DNA of 64,000 nucleotides from Allobosea sp. BH3 (GCF_025499465.1 NZ_JAIMCA010000005.1:310001-374000), one strand, 5' to 3'. Shown: positions 27,981 to 36,680, counted from the first letter of the stretch. A program made the numbers and translations. The notes: generated from the sequence alone by a model not told the origin.

Positions 27981-29039
27981 ATGGCACGTCTCTCGATCTC
28001 GCATCTGAAGAAGATCTACGGCGACTTCATTGCAGTCGACGACGTCGATATTTCCGTCGCCGAGGGTGAGTTCCTGGTACTGCTCGGCCCCTCGGGCTGC
28101 GGCAAGACGACGACGCTGCGCATGATCGCCGGCTTCATTCCGCCGACCGCTGGCAGCATCACCATCGGCGAGCAGGACGTCACCAATCTGCCGCCCTGGA
28201 AGCGCCATTGCGGCCTTGTCTTTCAGAGCTATGCGCTGTTTCCGCACATGACGGTGGCGCAGAACGTCGCCTTCGGCCTGGAGATGCACAAGGTGCCGCA
28301 GGCCGAGCGCGGCCCGCGTGTCGCCGAGGCGCTGCGTCTCGTCCGGCTGAACGGCTTCGATGAACGCTATCCACGCCAGCTCTCCGGCGGCCAGCAGCAG
28401 CGCGTCGCGCTGGCTCGTGCGTTGGCGATGGAGCCGAAGGTGCTGCTCCTCGACGAACCGCTCTCGAACCTCGACGCCAAGCTGCGCCTGGAGGTCCGCG
28501 TGGAGATCCGCGAATTGCAGCGCAAGCTCGGACTCACCACGATCATGGTGACGCACGACCAGGAGGAGGCGCTGACGATGGCGGACCGCCTCGTCGTGAT
28601 GGAGAAGGGCCAGGTGCGCCAGATCGGCACCCAGCGCGAGCTCTATGAGCGGCCGGCCGACCGCTTCGTCGCCGGCTTCATCGGGCGCAGCGCCTTCCTC
28701 GATGGCGAGGTCACCGCGCCGGGCCTCTTCAGGACGGCCGGCGGGCTCGACATCGCCTGCGCCGCCGCCTCGGTGCCCGGCCCTGCGACGCTGGCGCTGC
28801 GGCCCGAGCGGATCGCCGTTGGCGCGGAAGTCGAGGGGCTGCCCAACCGCTTCACCGCGCGGGTCGAGCACGCTTCCTACCTCGGTGCGCTGCTCGACAT
28901 CCAGGTTTCGCTCGACGAGCATGACCGCATGCTGCTGCAGATTCCGAACCGGGCGGGGCTCATCGAGCCGAAGCCGGGCGAGAGCATTTCGATAGGCTGG
29001 GCCGAAGACGCCGGGCTCGTCTATCCGCGCGGGGCATAA
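27981..29039 (+). CDS. ABC transporter ATP-binding protein (PotA-like)
   Basis: A 352-residue ATPase: Walker A GPSGCGKTT (36-44), signature LSGGQQQR (about 134-141), Walker B VLLLDEPLSNLD (about 154-165), the switch His in VTHDQEEA, and a C-terminal TOBE domain. It powers the importer formed with the permeases at 27128 and 30286 and the binding protein at 29074. The start is the ATG directly after the tandem mini-ORFs; translation probably depends on coupling, as no ribosome site is seen. Confidence 0.95.
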   Translation: MARLSISHLKKIYGDFIAVDDVDISVAEGEFLVLLGPSGCGKTTTLRMIAGFIPPTAGSITIGEQDVTNLPPWKRHCGLVFQSYALFPHMTVAQNVAFGLEMHKVPQAERGPRVAEALRLVRLNGFDERYPRQLSGGQQQRVALARALAMEPKVLLLDEPLSNLDAKLRLEVRVEIRELQRKLGLTTIMVTHDQEEALTMADRLVVMEKGQVRQIGTQRELYERPADRFVAGFIGRSAFLDGEVTAPGLFRTAGGLDIACAAASVPGPATLALRPERIAVGAEVEGLPNRFTARVEHASYLGALLDIQVSLDEHDRMLLQIPNRAGLIEPKPGESISIGWAEDAGLVYPRGA

Positions 29040-29073
29040 GTCCCGTTCGGCGTCCTAAAACAGGGGAACGATC

Positions 29074-30120
29074 ATGACTAAATTCGACAGGCGCGAGCTT
29101 CTTAAGGGAGCAGGTGCGGTGGCGCTCGCCGCTGCCGCAGGCACGCCGGCTCTGGCGCAATCCGCTGGCCGCGTCGTCGTCGGCACCTGGGGCGGTGACT
29201 ATGCCCGGCTGCTGACCAAGAACATCGAGGACCCGATCCTGAAGCCCAAGGGCATGGAAGTGGTTCAGGACCAGGCCGGCGATGCGCCGCGCCGGGCCAA
29301 GATGGTTGCCGAACGCCGCCTGCCGCGCGGCACGGTCGACATCCAGGGCCTCTCGGCCGCCAACATGTACGAGATGAACGAGGCCGGCGTCATCGAGACC
29401 CTCGACTTCTCGAAGATTCCCAACGCCAAGAATCTGCTGCCGACGATGAAGTATCCCTACGGCATCGGGCATATCTATTCGGGCAATGTGGTGATCTACA
29501 ATCCCAAGATCATCAGCCCGGCCCCGACGGGCTTCAAGGACTGGCTCGATCCCAAGCACGGCAACAAGATCGGCTTCATCGACATCCAGTATCAGTCGAT
29601 CATGATCGCTGCCTCCATGGCCGCCACCGGCGGCAAGGACATGAACGACATGGAGAAGGCCAAAGAAGTCCTCATGGCGGTCAAGAAGGCGGGCGCCCGC
29701 GTCTATCCGACCAACGAGGCCTTCGCCGCCGCGATGAAGAACGAGGAGATCGGCATCAGCGCGATCTGGAAGGCCCGCGTCGTGCAGTGGCAGAACGCCG
29801 GCATCCCCTGCGAGGCCGTCTCGCCGGTCGAGGGCATCCCGGCCTATGTCTCGGGCTTCGTGATCCAGAAGAACGCGCCGAACAAGGACAATGCCTACGC
29901 CTATATGAACGCGATGCTGGAGAAGGCGCCGCAGGAGGCCTTCGCGGTCGACATGGGCTATAACGGCACCGTCACGGGCCTCAACGTCGATCCGGCGCTG
30001 CAGAAGCGCATCGGCTTCACGCCGGAAGAAGAGAAGAAGCTCCGCGACCTCGACTACGGCTTCCTCGCCAAGAACGACTCGGCGATGAAGGAGTGGTGGG
30101 ACAAGGTCTTCAAGGCCTGA
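29074..30120 (+). CDS. ABC transporter substrate-binding protein, Tat-exported (PotD-like)
   Basis: A 348-residue periplasmic binding protein. The N-terminus has a twin-arginine signal, DRRELLKGAG at about 5-14, and a cleavage region ALAQSA. The body (GTWGGDYARLL, GYNGTVTG, KNDSAMKEWWDKVF) is of the spermidine/putrescine-binding type. The Tat route means that it is folded before export. GGGGA stands before the ATG. The ligand is unknown. Confidence 0.92.
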   Translation: MTKFDRRELLKGAGAVALAAAAGTPALAQSAGRVVVGTWGGDYARLLTKNIEDPILKPKGMEVVQDQAGDAPRRAKMVAERRLPRGTVDIQGLSAANMYEMNEAGVIETLDFSKIPNAKNLLPTMKYPYGIGHIYSGNVVIYNPKIISPAPTGFKDWLDPKHGNKIGFIDIQYQSIMIAASMAATGGKDMNDMEKAKEVLMAVKKAGARVYPTNEAFAAAMKNEEIGISAIWKARVVQWQNAGIPCEAVSPVEGIPAYVSGFVIQKNAPNKDNAYAYMNAMLEKAPQEAFAVDMGYNGTVTGLNVDPALQKRIGFTPEEEKKLRDLDYGFLAKNDSAMKEWWDKVFKA

Positions 30121-30132
30121 GATGGCTCGCCC

Positions 30133-30265
30133 GTTCTACTATCGCGGCCGCCTGACGTGGCTTTCTGCGCTTCCGGTGCTCACGGACAGATGTCCGCTGC
30201 GCTCCGGTTCTCGAAAGCCGCGCCACTCGGCTCGCGCTAGCGAACGGTCCAGCCACGTCAACCGC
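30133..30265. repeat. Palindromic repeat inside the ABC transporter operon
   Basis: TGACGTGGCT (30153-30162) recurs inverted as AGCCACGTCA (30251-30260), with a small CGGACA/TGTCCG hairpin inside. It fills the 165-bp gap between the binding-protein and permease genes and may raise the level of the upstream mRNA relative to the downstream gene. Confidence 0.55.
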
Positions 30266-30285
30266 GCGCTTCAGGAACTCCATTC

Positions 30286-31158
30286 ATGAGCACGAGCGCT
30301 CCCGAAGCCGTGGCCGGCGCCCGGACGAACCTCGCCGGCCTGCTCGTCGTGCCGGCGACGTTCTTCGTCGCCGTCATGCTCATCGGCCCGCTGGCGATCC
30401 TGTTTCGCTATTCGCTCAACAAGTTCGTGCCCGGCCAGTTCATGGTCGATGCGTTCGTGATCGAGAACTACGTCAAGTTCTTCACCGACGCCTATTATCT
30501 CAACGTGCTCGCCCGCACCGTGCGAGTCGCGGTGATCTGCACGGTGGTCTGTCTCATCCTCGGCTTCCCGCTCGCCTATGTGCTGGCGCGCACGCAGAGC
30601 CGCTTCAAGAACCTGCTCGTCATCGCGGTGGTGCTGCCGCTCTTCGTCGGCAACGCCGTGCGCGCCGCCGGCTGGATGACGGCCTTCGGCAGCCGCGGCG
30701 CGCTCAACGCCTCGCTGACCGGGCTTGGGCTGATCGATCAGCCCCTCGAGATCATGTACACCGAGGTCGCGGTGCTGATCGGCATCATCGCGGTCAATCT
30801 GCCCTTCATGGTGCTCTCGCTGCAGAGCGTGATCGAGGGCATCCCCCGCAATGTCGAGGAAGCGGCTTTCAGCCTCGGCGCGAATCCGGCCGCGATGTTC
30901 CGTCGCGTGCTCTGGCCGCTGGCGCTGCCCGGCATCCTCGCCGGCACGATCCTGACCTTCATCCTGGCGATGAACGCCTATGCCACGCCCGTGCTGCTCG
31001 GCGGGCCGAAGTTCCAGATGATGGGGCCGCTGGTCTACGGCCAGTTCGCGCAGCAGAACAACTGGCCCTTCGGCGGGGCCATCTCCTTCATCCTGATGAC
31101 GGCGACGATTCTGCTGACGGTCGCAGCCCATCTCATCGTCCAGCGTCGCTATCGCTGA
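30286..31158 (+). CDS. ABC transporter permease (PotB-like)
   Basis: A 290-residue inner-membrane permease with six or more hydrophobic segments and the ATPase-contact loop VEEAAFSLGANPAAMFRRVLWPLALPG. It is the partner of the PotC-like permease at 27128. AGGA stands before the ATG. It is the last transporter gene; a 14-bp perfect hairpin lies 66 bases after the stop. Confidence 0.92.
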   Translation: MSTSAPEAVAGARTNLAGLLVVPATFFVAVMLIGPLAILFRYSLNKFVPGQFMVDAFVIENYVKFFTDAYYLNVLARTVRVAVICTVVCLILGFPLAYVLARTQSRFKNLLVIAVVLPLFVGNAVRAAGWMTAFGSRGALNASLTGLGLIDQPLEIMYTEVAVLIGIIAVNLPFMVLSLQSVIEGIPRNVEEAAFSLGANPAAMFRRVLWPLALPGILAGTILTFILAMNAYATPVLLGGPKFQMMGPLVYGQFAQQNNWPFGGAISFILMTATILLTVAAHLIVQRRYR

Positions 31159-31223
31159 GCTGTCAGCGCAGTGGTCTCGCGGGGGAGGGGCGCCTCCATC
31201 GCGGTAACGTTCTCTTCATCATG

Positions 31224-31254
31224 ATCCGAGGCATTTGAGCCAAATGCCTCGGAT
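31224..31254. terminator. Perfect 14-bp hairpin after the transporter operon
   Basis: ATCCGAGGCATTTG (31224-31237), loop AGC, CAAATGCCTCGGAT (31241-31254). No T-run follows in either direction. It probably marks or protects the transcript end. Confidence 0.55.
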
Positions 31255-31310
31255 TGCGGAACGAGCCTCACGGCATCGGATTATCTCGTCAGGACGGGAG
31301 TATCGATCCG

Positions 31311-31424
31311 ATGCAGCACCGCATGACCCTGGACTTCTGGCTCTGGCTCGCCGTGGCGTTCAACCTGGCGCTCATCGCCTCGGTCAGCCTGCGCCCCACG
31401 GCCGCGATCCCTCAGGTCTTCTGA
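31311..31424 (+). CDS. Predicted 37-residue membrane peptide
   Basis: The frame starts MQHRMTLDFWLWLAVAFNLA and ends in IPQVF: a short polar start, one hydrophobic helix with two Trp, and a short tail. GGGAG stands about 10 bases before the first ATG, and a second Met at residue 5 is possible. It lies between the transporter operon hairpin and the convergent HAD gene. No family is recognised, and so short a frame could be chance. Confidence 0.35.
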   Translation: MQHRMTLDFWLWLAVAFNLALIASVSLRPTAAIPQVF

Positions 31425-31462
31425 TCGCGTTCTGAGCCGGGCTCGCGGCCGGCGGCCCCTTG

Positions 31463-32128
31463 CTATCGAGCCGACGCACCGACACTGAACAAGCGCTGCC
31501 GGGCCAGCAGCAACGCCGACAATTCGTGGTGCGTCTTGGCCAGCGCGCCCGCATTCGCGGCGGTCAGCGCGTCGGGATGCGACAGTCCCCAGCCGACGGC
31601 GATGCTATCGATGCCCACCCGCCGCGCGGCGTCGACATCGCGAACCTCGTCCCCGACGGATATCGCCTGCGCCGAAGACAGCTTCAGCTGCTTGAGCACC
31701 CGCTTGAATTTCGTGGACTTGCCGAAAAGCGAGGAGCCCGTCTCGTAGATGTCGATCAGGGCGGCCGAATCCGCCAGGATTGCGCGAACGTTCTCCTCGG
31801 TGTTGGAGGTGACGACGGCCAGATACAGCCCCTCGTCCTTCAGCTCGCCCAGCAGTTGGGCCACCCATCCGTAGATCTCGATCTGATCCAGGTTCCGCGC
31901 GGCGAGCCCGCGCAGGTGCTGCGCAATGATCGGGACCTTCCATTTCGGAACGCCCAGCGAATCGAGAATCTGCAGCGGGGTCTGGCGCCGCAGCTCTTCG
32001 CGCTCCTCGGGCGTCGTCTCACGGAAGCGGTAACGGCGGGCAACCTCGTTCAGGACGCGATAGAACCACTCCACGCTGTCCGCGAGAGTTCCGTCGAAAT
32101 CGAAGATCACCAGGCGCTTCTGGCCCAT
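31463..32128 (-). CDS. HAD-superfamily phosphatase (subfamily IA)
   Basis: A 221-residue hydrolase with the nucleophile motif FDFDGTLADS near the N-terminus, motif II VVTSNTEENV, the Lys in KSTKFKRVLK, and motif III SVGDEVRDVDAARRVGI. This is the phosphoglycolate-phosphatase-like set. Two Met codons lie side by side (32131 and 32128); the second has better spacing from GAGG. The substrate is a small phosphate ester, not further defined. The frame extends further upstream without a sensible sequence. The 272 bases up to the SDR gene hold nothing recognised. Confidence 0.88.
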   Translation of the reverse strand: MGQKRLVIFDFDGTLADSVEWFYRVLNEVARRYRFRETTPEEREELRRQTPLQILDSLGVPKWKVPIIAQHLRGLAARNLDQIEIYGWVAQLLGELKDEGLYLAVVTSNTEENVRAILADSAALIDIYETGSSLFGKSTKFKRVLKQLKLSSAQAISVGDEVRDVDAARRVGIDSIAVGWGLSHPDALTAANAGALAKTHHELSALLLARQRLFSVGASAR

Positions 32129-32400
32129 CATGGCCTCAAACTTGTCCGCGCCGATCTCGCAAGATCTGTGCCTGATCAACGCCGCGCCCGTCCCTCTGCC
32201 CTTCGTGCATGACACTCTGCGGCAGGGAAGCACCTGCCTGCGCCGGGGGCAAGATGGTAGCCGCCGAAGGACTCATAGCGATATCACGACGCTGGACGCT
32301 TACCGCACGCTTACAAGTTTGATGGGACTCTCCGGGGCCTGTCGCCGTGAAGGCTTCGCCCGGTACGCGAAGCCCCCACGCTTGGTGATGGTAGGGTGTC

Positions 32401-33135
32401 TCAGACCTGCGCCAGCCCTCCATCGACGAAGACTTCGCCCCCGGTCATGTAGCTGCTGTCCGCGGATGCCAGGAACGCGGCGACGGCGCCGGTCTCCGCC
32501 GGATCGCCGAGGCGACCGAGCGGTGTCATCGCGCCGAGCGCCTCGAATGCCTCCTCTCCGACGACTTCGAGCGCGAGATCGGTCTTTGTCGGCCCTGGCG
32601 ACAGCACGTTGACGCGGATGCCCGTGCCGCTCAGGTCCAGAGCCCAGCTACGCGCCAGGTTGCGGATCGCGGCCTTCGTCGCGCTGTAGATGCTGAACTG
32701 CGGCGTCCCCATCACGCCGGTGCTGGACCCGGTCAGGATGATCGATGACCCGGCCTTCATCAGCGGCAGGGCCTTCTGCACCGTGAAGATCACGCCCTTC
32801 ACATTGACGTCGAAGATCTGGTCGTAATGCTCCGGGGTGATCTCGCCGAGCGGCGCGAACGAGCCGGTGCCCGCATTGGCGAACAGGATGTCGAGCCCGC
32901 CTCGTTCCGCCTTCACGCTCGCGTAGAGTCGATCGAGATCGGCCGGATCGGTTACCGAACCGCTCACCGCTCGCGCGTTGGGCCCAAGCTGGGCCAGCGC
33001 TGCGTCGAGCGCCTCCTGTCGCCGTCCGAAGATAAAGACAAACGCGCCTTCGTCGATGAACCGCTTGGCGGCTCCGAGTCCGATGCCGCTTCCGCCGCCG
33101 GTCACGACCGCTGTCTTGCCTTGTAGCCTGCTCAT
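32401..33135 (-). CDS. Short-chain dehydrogenase/reductase (SDR family oxidoreductase)
   Basis: A 244-residue SDR: NAD(P)-binding TGGGSGIG, NAG motif (FANAGTG), catalytic Ser in LTGSSTG, YSATK with the catalytic Tyr and Lys, and the C-terminal YMTGGEVFVDGG. The ATG at 33133-33135 is chosen because AGGAG stands 6 bases upstream; a Met five codons earlier is poorer. It is divergent from an HxlR regulator, a common arrangement in which HxlR represses the oxidoreductase until a reactive compound appears. Confidence 0.93.
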   Translation of the reverse strand: MSRLQGKTAVVTGGGSGIGLGAAKRFIDEGAFVFIFGRRQEALDAALAQLGPNARAVSGSVTDPADLDRLYASVKAERGGLDILFANAGTGSFAPLGEITPEHYDQIFDVNVKGVIFTVQKALPLMKAGSSIILTGSSTGVMGTPQFSIYSATKAAIRNLARSWALDLSGTGIRVNVLSPGPTKTDLALEVVGEEAFEALGAMTPLGRLGDPAETGAVAAFLASADSSYMTGGEVFVDGGLAQV

Positions 33136-33185
33136 GATGTGCTCCTTCATTGAGGTTGCACTGAGCTGGAGGGCTACCCACTTAT

Positions 33186-33215
33186 CGACAAGTATGCACC
33201 TTTTGGTAAGTATCA
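33186..33215. promoter_or_regulatory. Putative HxlR operator between the SDR and hxlR-type genes
   Basis: AAGTATGCACC (from 33190) and AAGTATCAG (from 33208) are direct repeats 18 bp apart; read on the other strand each is a TACTT word, the half-site type seen for HxlR proteins. They sit in the 84-bp divergent gap, just before the regulator start. Confidence 0.5.
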
Positions 33216-33219
33216 GAAA

Positions 33220-33684
33220 ATGACATCAGATCGCTCCGACCGGGCGCCGGTGCCCGATTCTTCGCCGGCCCAGAACTGCACTCCGACGCTGCCCGGGTTC
33301 ACCTGTGGCCTCGACGCGACGTTGCGGGTCATCGCCGGCAAGTGGAAGCCGCTGATTCTCTACTTCCTCGCCCAGGGCGGTCCGACGCGTTACGGCGAGT
33401 TGCGCCGAGCCATCCGCGACGTCAGCGACAAGATGCTGATCCAGCAGCTCAAGGAGCTGGAGGCCGACGGCCTGGTGAAGCGGACCGACTACAAGGAGGT
33501 GCCGCCGCGGGTCGATTATGCGCTCACTCCGCTCGGCCGCAGTCTGGCGGAAGCCCTCGTGCCGCTCTGTAGCTGGGGCACCGAGAACGTGGCCGAGGTC
33601 ACCCGCTTGTTCGCACGGCGCGAGGCCCTGGCGCGGCAGGGGCCGCAAGCGGCCACTGCGCCGGATGCTGTCAGCAAGGAGTAA
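33220..33684 (+). CDS. HxlR-family transcriptional regulator
   Basis: A 154-residue winged-helix regulator with the family layout: CGLDATLRVIAGKWKPLILYFL, RYGELRRAIRDVSDKMLIQQLKELEADGLV, and the wing RTDYKEVPPRVDYALTPLG. Two Cys residues (near 20 and 29) could sense reactive aldehydes or oxidants, as in some HxlR proteins. It faces the SDR gene across a gap with TACTT repeats and probably controls it. A hypothetical gene follows about 50 bp downstream on the same strand. Confidence 0.92.
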   Translation: MTSDRSDRAPVPDSSPAQNCTPTLPGFTCGLDATLRVIAGKWKPLILYFLAQGGPTRYGELRRAIRDVSDKMLIQQLKELEADGLVKRTDYKEVPPRVDYALTPLGRSLAEALVPLCSWGTENVAEVTRLFARREALARQGPQAATAPDAVSKE

Positions 33685-33732
33685 GCTTGGCCGCCAAGAT
33701 CACGCCATCCTGACCAATCGGAGGCAATGAGC

Positions 33733-34440
33733 ATGCTCGATGGCGATATCATCTCGAGGGGCAAGCGGGCGGTGCGGCCCGACAAGCCGCAAAGGACGGC
33801 AATTCACGCAGGCGCCGGGCGCTCGCCCGGGATGGTGGGCGGATGGAGCGGTCGCGCGCCGTGGCTGGACGGCTCCAGCCACGTATGCCCGGTGATCGGC
33901 ACCTTCATCTCAGCCTGGCACGAAGGGCTGGCGGAGCAGGAGCGGGCTATTCTCGTGCCGCTGTTCCCGAGGATCGTGCGGACACGCACCACACCCCCTG
34001 TCGAAGAGCAGCGGGCGCTCCTCGCAGCGGACTGGCTGGTCCGAACTTATGCCCCGGCATGGCTCGATCTCGCCGGCCTGCGGGAGCTGGCGCAGATGCT
34101 CTACGACTTGCCCGAGATCACCGAGCTCACCCACGCCTTCGAGATCAGGGCGGTGCTGGCCCAGGTCAGCCATCGCGCGAATGCAGAGGCGCTTGGCGTC
34201 GGCGAGGCGGCCTGGATCAAGGCTTCCGATGATTGCTGGGCTTCCGGCTGGGCTGGGGCATTCGATGCCGCCCGGCTGGCTGCGAATGATCCTGCCTGGA
34301 TCAGCGCCGCTGCAGCTTCGCGCGCGGCGGCGGGCCTCACGGCATGGACGATGCCGCATGCCTTCAAGCTCGCGCTGCAGACCTCAGCCGCCGAACTCCT
34401 CCTCAGGATGACGAGGCTCGGACACGGGTCTGCCGTCTGA
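33733..34440 (+). CDS. Protein of unknown function, 235 residues
   Basis: The product has a cluster HVCPVIGTFISAWHEGL, then LVPLFPRIVRTRTTPP, then LAADWLVRTYAPAWLDLAGL, and an Ala/Trp-rich helical end. I faintly recall similar proteins with a CPVI-AF-RSWN segment in actinobacteria and rhizobia, all without known function; this is not verified. GGAGG lies 8 bases before the second Met (33733) and only 2 before the first (33727), so the second is chosen. It may share a transcript with the hxlR gene. Confidence 0.65.
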   Translation: MLDGDIISRGKRAVRPDKPQRTAIHAGAGRSPGMVGGWSGRAPWLDGSSHVCPVIGTFISAWHEGLAEQERAILVPLFPRIVRTRTTPPVEEQRALLAADWLVRTYAPAWLDLAGLRELAQMLYDLPEITELTHAFEIRAVLAQVSHRANAEALGVGEAAWIKASDDCWASGWAGAFDAARLAANDPAWISAAAASRAAAGLTAWTMPHAFKLALQTSAAELLLRMTRLGHGSAV

Positions 34441-34498
34441 AGGCTGCGGCCCGTTGCCGACAGGCGCATCTCCAACGCCTCGGGCTGCGCCGTCCGCT

Positions 34499-35881
34499 TC
34501 AGGCCGGCACAGGAGGCTGGAAGCCCAGCGTGAACGTCACCGTTCCCTCGCCGGAGGCGACGCCGACGGTGCCCCCGAGGCGCTTCATGACGGCATCGAT
34601 GATCGAGAGGCCGAGGCCGCTGCCGCTGGTGCGGCGATCCTTCTTCCAGAACCGTTCGAACATCGCCTTCCGGGCGTCCTCGGGGATGTCGCTGCCGGTA
34701 TTCGCGACCGAGATATTCGCCCCGTCGATGAGCACGCGAATGGCGCTTCCCGCGCGGGAGTGGCGCACGGCATTGTCGATGAGATTGCGCAACGCGATCT
34801 CCGCCAGCCCGAGATCGCCACGCGCTGTCGCTTCGCCGTCGCCGCTGCGCTCGATGGCGATCTCCTTGCCGGCGGCGATGACCGCCGGCGCCATATCCGC
34901 GACGACCTCTCTCGCCAGCGTCACCAGATCGAAGTGCCCCGCTGCATCGATTGAGCGGCTGTCGGCCTCGGCCAGCGCGAGCAACTGCGCCAGCAGGCGC
35001 GCGACCTTGTCGAACTGAACGGCGAGGATGGAGCGCGCCTTCGCGGGAACGATGGCCTCGACCTCTGCCCTGAGGGCGGCGATGGGCGTGCGCAGTTCAT
35101 GCGCGGCGTTCGCCGTGAATTCCCGCTGGAGACGCCAGGCCCTGTCGAGACGCGCGAGAAGATCGTTGAAGGCGAAGACGAGCCCGCGCATCTCGGAGGG
35201 CACGTGATCGAGAGAAAGGCGGCGATCCAGGGTTGAGGCTTCCATCTCGGTCGCCTGCTGGGAAACGCGCCTTATGGGCTTCAGCGTGAACCTCACGATG
35301 ATCGGGATCGCGATCATCGCCAGCAGCAGCGGCAGGAGCACCGCCAGCACGGTTCCCTCGGTGAAGGTGTACATGATGTCGGTGATGGCGATCCTGCTGT
35401 CGATCAGCGGCATCGACGCCTGCACGAGATAGCCGTCGCGGGCGGTGACGGTGACGACGATCCGCTGCGCCCCGTTGGCGTCAGGCAGGATCAGCATGAC
35501 CGGGTCCCCGCTGTTCGGGTCGAGCCACCGCTCGATCGAGAAGCCGAAGGGGTCGTCCGTGTCGTAGCGCTCGATGACCGCCGGCGAGACGTCGACCCCT
35601 CTGACGCCGTGCGATTCGATCACGTGTCCCTTCGGATCGAGCAGTGCGTAGGAAATCGGTTTGCCGGCTTCTTTTGCAAACTCGCCGAGATCCAGGGTCG
35701 GCGGTCCCCGGGTGGCGCGCAGGCGGTCTTCCAGTGTGTCGACCTGCACGGTGAGGCTGTTTCGCTGGACGCGGAAGAGCCCGTACTTGGCCTCCTGCAC
35801 CAGCACCGCGAATGCGCAGGAAAGGGAAGCCATGAAAACGAATGTCGTGGCGATGACGAGCCGCAGGCTGAGAGAGTTCAA
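34499..35881 (-). CDS. Sensor histidine kinase (OmpR-partner type, QseC/PmrB-like)
   Basis: A 460-residue membrane kinase: first helix near the N-terminus (about 7-30), a periplasmic sensor domain of roughly 140 residues, a second helix (about 175-195), HAMP (RFTLKPIRRVSQQATEMEAS), the phospho-acceptor His261 in AAHELRTPI, N-box NLIDNAVRHS and G-box GSGLGLSI. The start is a TTG at 35879-35881 with GGTGG before it, ten bases after the regulator stop; a longer frame overlaps the regulator gene and looks wrong. The signal is unknown. The likely target includes the divergent mipA/ompV gene. Confidence 0.92.
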   Translation of the reverse strand: MNSLSLRLVIATTFVFMASLSCAFAVLVQEAKYGLFRVQRNSLTVQVDTLEDRLRATRGPPTLDLGEFAKEAGKPISYALLDPKGHVIESHGVRGVDVSPAVIERYDTDDPFGFSIERWLDPNSGDPVMLILPDANGAQRIVVTVTARDGYLVQASMPLIDSRIAITDIMYTFTEGTVLAVLLPLLLAMIAIPIIVRFTLKPIRRVSQQATEMEASTLDRRLSLDHVPSEMRGLVFAFNDLLARLDRAWRLQREFTANAAHELRTPIAALRAEVEAIVPAKARSILAVQFDKVARLLAQLLALAEADSRSIDAAGHFDLVTLAREVVADMAPAVIAAGKEIAIERSGDGEATARGDLGLAEIALRNLIDNAVRHSRAGSAIRVLIDGANISVANTGSDIPEDARKAMFERFWKKDRRTSGSGLGLSIIDAVMKRLGGTVGVASGEGTVTFTLGFQPPVPA

Positions 35882-35891
35882 GGTCCACCGC

Positions 35892-36572
35892 CTATGATGT
35901 CGATTCCGCGACCATGATGTAGCCGAGCCCGCGGACCGTTCGGATGGAGGGGCGGGCGCCGCTGCTCTCGAGCTTGCGCCGGACGCGATGGACATGCACC
36001 TCCACCGCGTTCTCCGTGTACTCCTCGTTGAACGAATAGATGCTCTCCGCCAGTTGCTCCTTCGTGACCACGCGCCCGAGGCTGCGCATGAAGCGCTCGA
36101 TGACGATGCCTTCGGCGCGCGAGAGCGGAACATGGTCGCCATTGACCGACATCATGCGCGAGATCGGATCGAAGGATGCGTTCTCCACGGTCAGCGCCAT
36201 CGCGACTGAGGTACCGAGCCGTCGCTGCAGGGCGCGCAGGCGCGCGATCAGTTCGTCGACCGAGAACGGCTTCACGAGGTAGTCGTCGGCTCCGGCATTG
36301 AGGCCCGTCACGCGATCATCCACCGATCCGAGCGCCGTCAGAAGCAGGACAGGCAGGTCCAGCCCCGACCTGCGCGCCGCGGCGAGCGCCTCGAGCCCGC
36401 TGCCGTCCGCCAGCATGATGTCGAAGACGGCGGCATCGTAGCGGTGCGTCTTCAGCGCATGCAGCGCATCGTCGCGATTCTCGACGAGATCGACGACGAA
36501 GCCGGCAGCGGTCAGCGAGGCCGCCGTGGCCCGGCCGACGGCCTCGTCGTCTTCGGCAAACAAGACGCGCAT
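35892..36572 (-). CDS. OmpR-family response regulator
   Basis: A 226-residue regulator: receiver domain with acidic pair (AEDD, 7-9), phospho-acceptor Asp51 (VFDIML) and Lys in VKPFS; then a winged-helix DNA-binding domain ending VHRVRRKLESSGARPSIRTVRGLGY. It is the first gene of the two-component operon and is divergent from the mipA/ompV gene, with an inverted CTTACAG/CTGTAAG pair between them. Confidence 0.94.
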   Translation of the reverse strand: MRVLFAEDDEAVGRATAASLTAAGFVVDLVENRDDALHALKTHRYDAAVFDIMLADGSGLEALAAARRSGLDLPVLLLTALGSVDDRVTGLNAGADDYLVKPFSVDELIARLRALQRRLGTSVAMALTVENASFDPISRMMSVNGDHVPLSRAEGIVIERFMRSLGRVVTKEQLAESIYSFNEEYTENAVEVHVHRVRRKLESSGARPSIRTVRGLGYIMVAESTS

Positions 36573-36618
36573 CTGCGGTATCCCCCATTCCCCAGCGCTG
36601 CTGCACTAAGGCAGCCAA

Positions 36619-36680
36619 CTTACAGCAACCTTTCAGGGAAGGTGTGGCCGCACGGTGGTCGTTCGTAAGCGGCCTGTAAG
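36619..36680. promoter_or_regulatory. Inverted CTTACAG / CTGTAAG words between regulator and mipA/ompV genes
   Basis: CTTACAG (36619-36625) and CTGTAAG (36674-36680) are perfect inverted copies 48 bases apart in the 166-bp divergent gap; a related TTTCAGG word (36631-36637) lies between. OmpR-type regulators often bind such repeated words. The link is inference. Confidence 0.4.
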
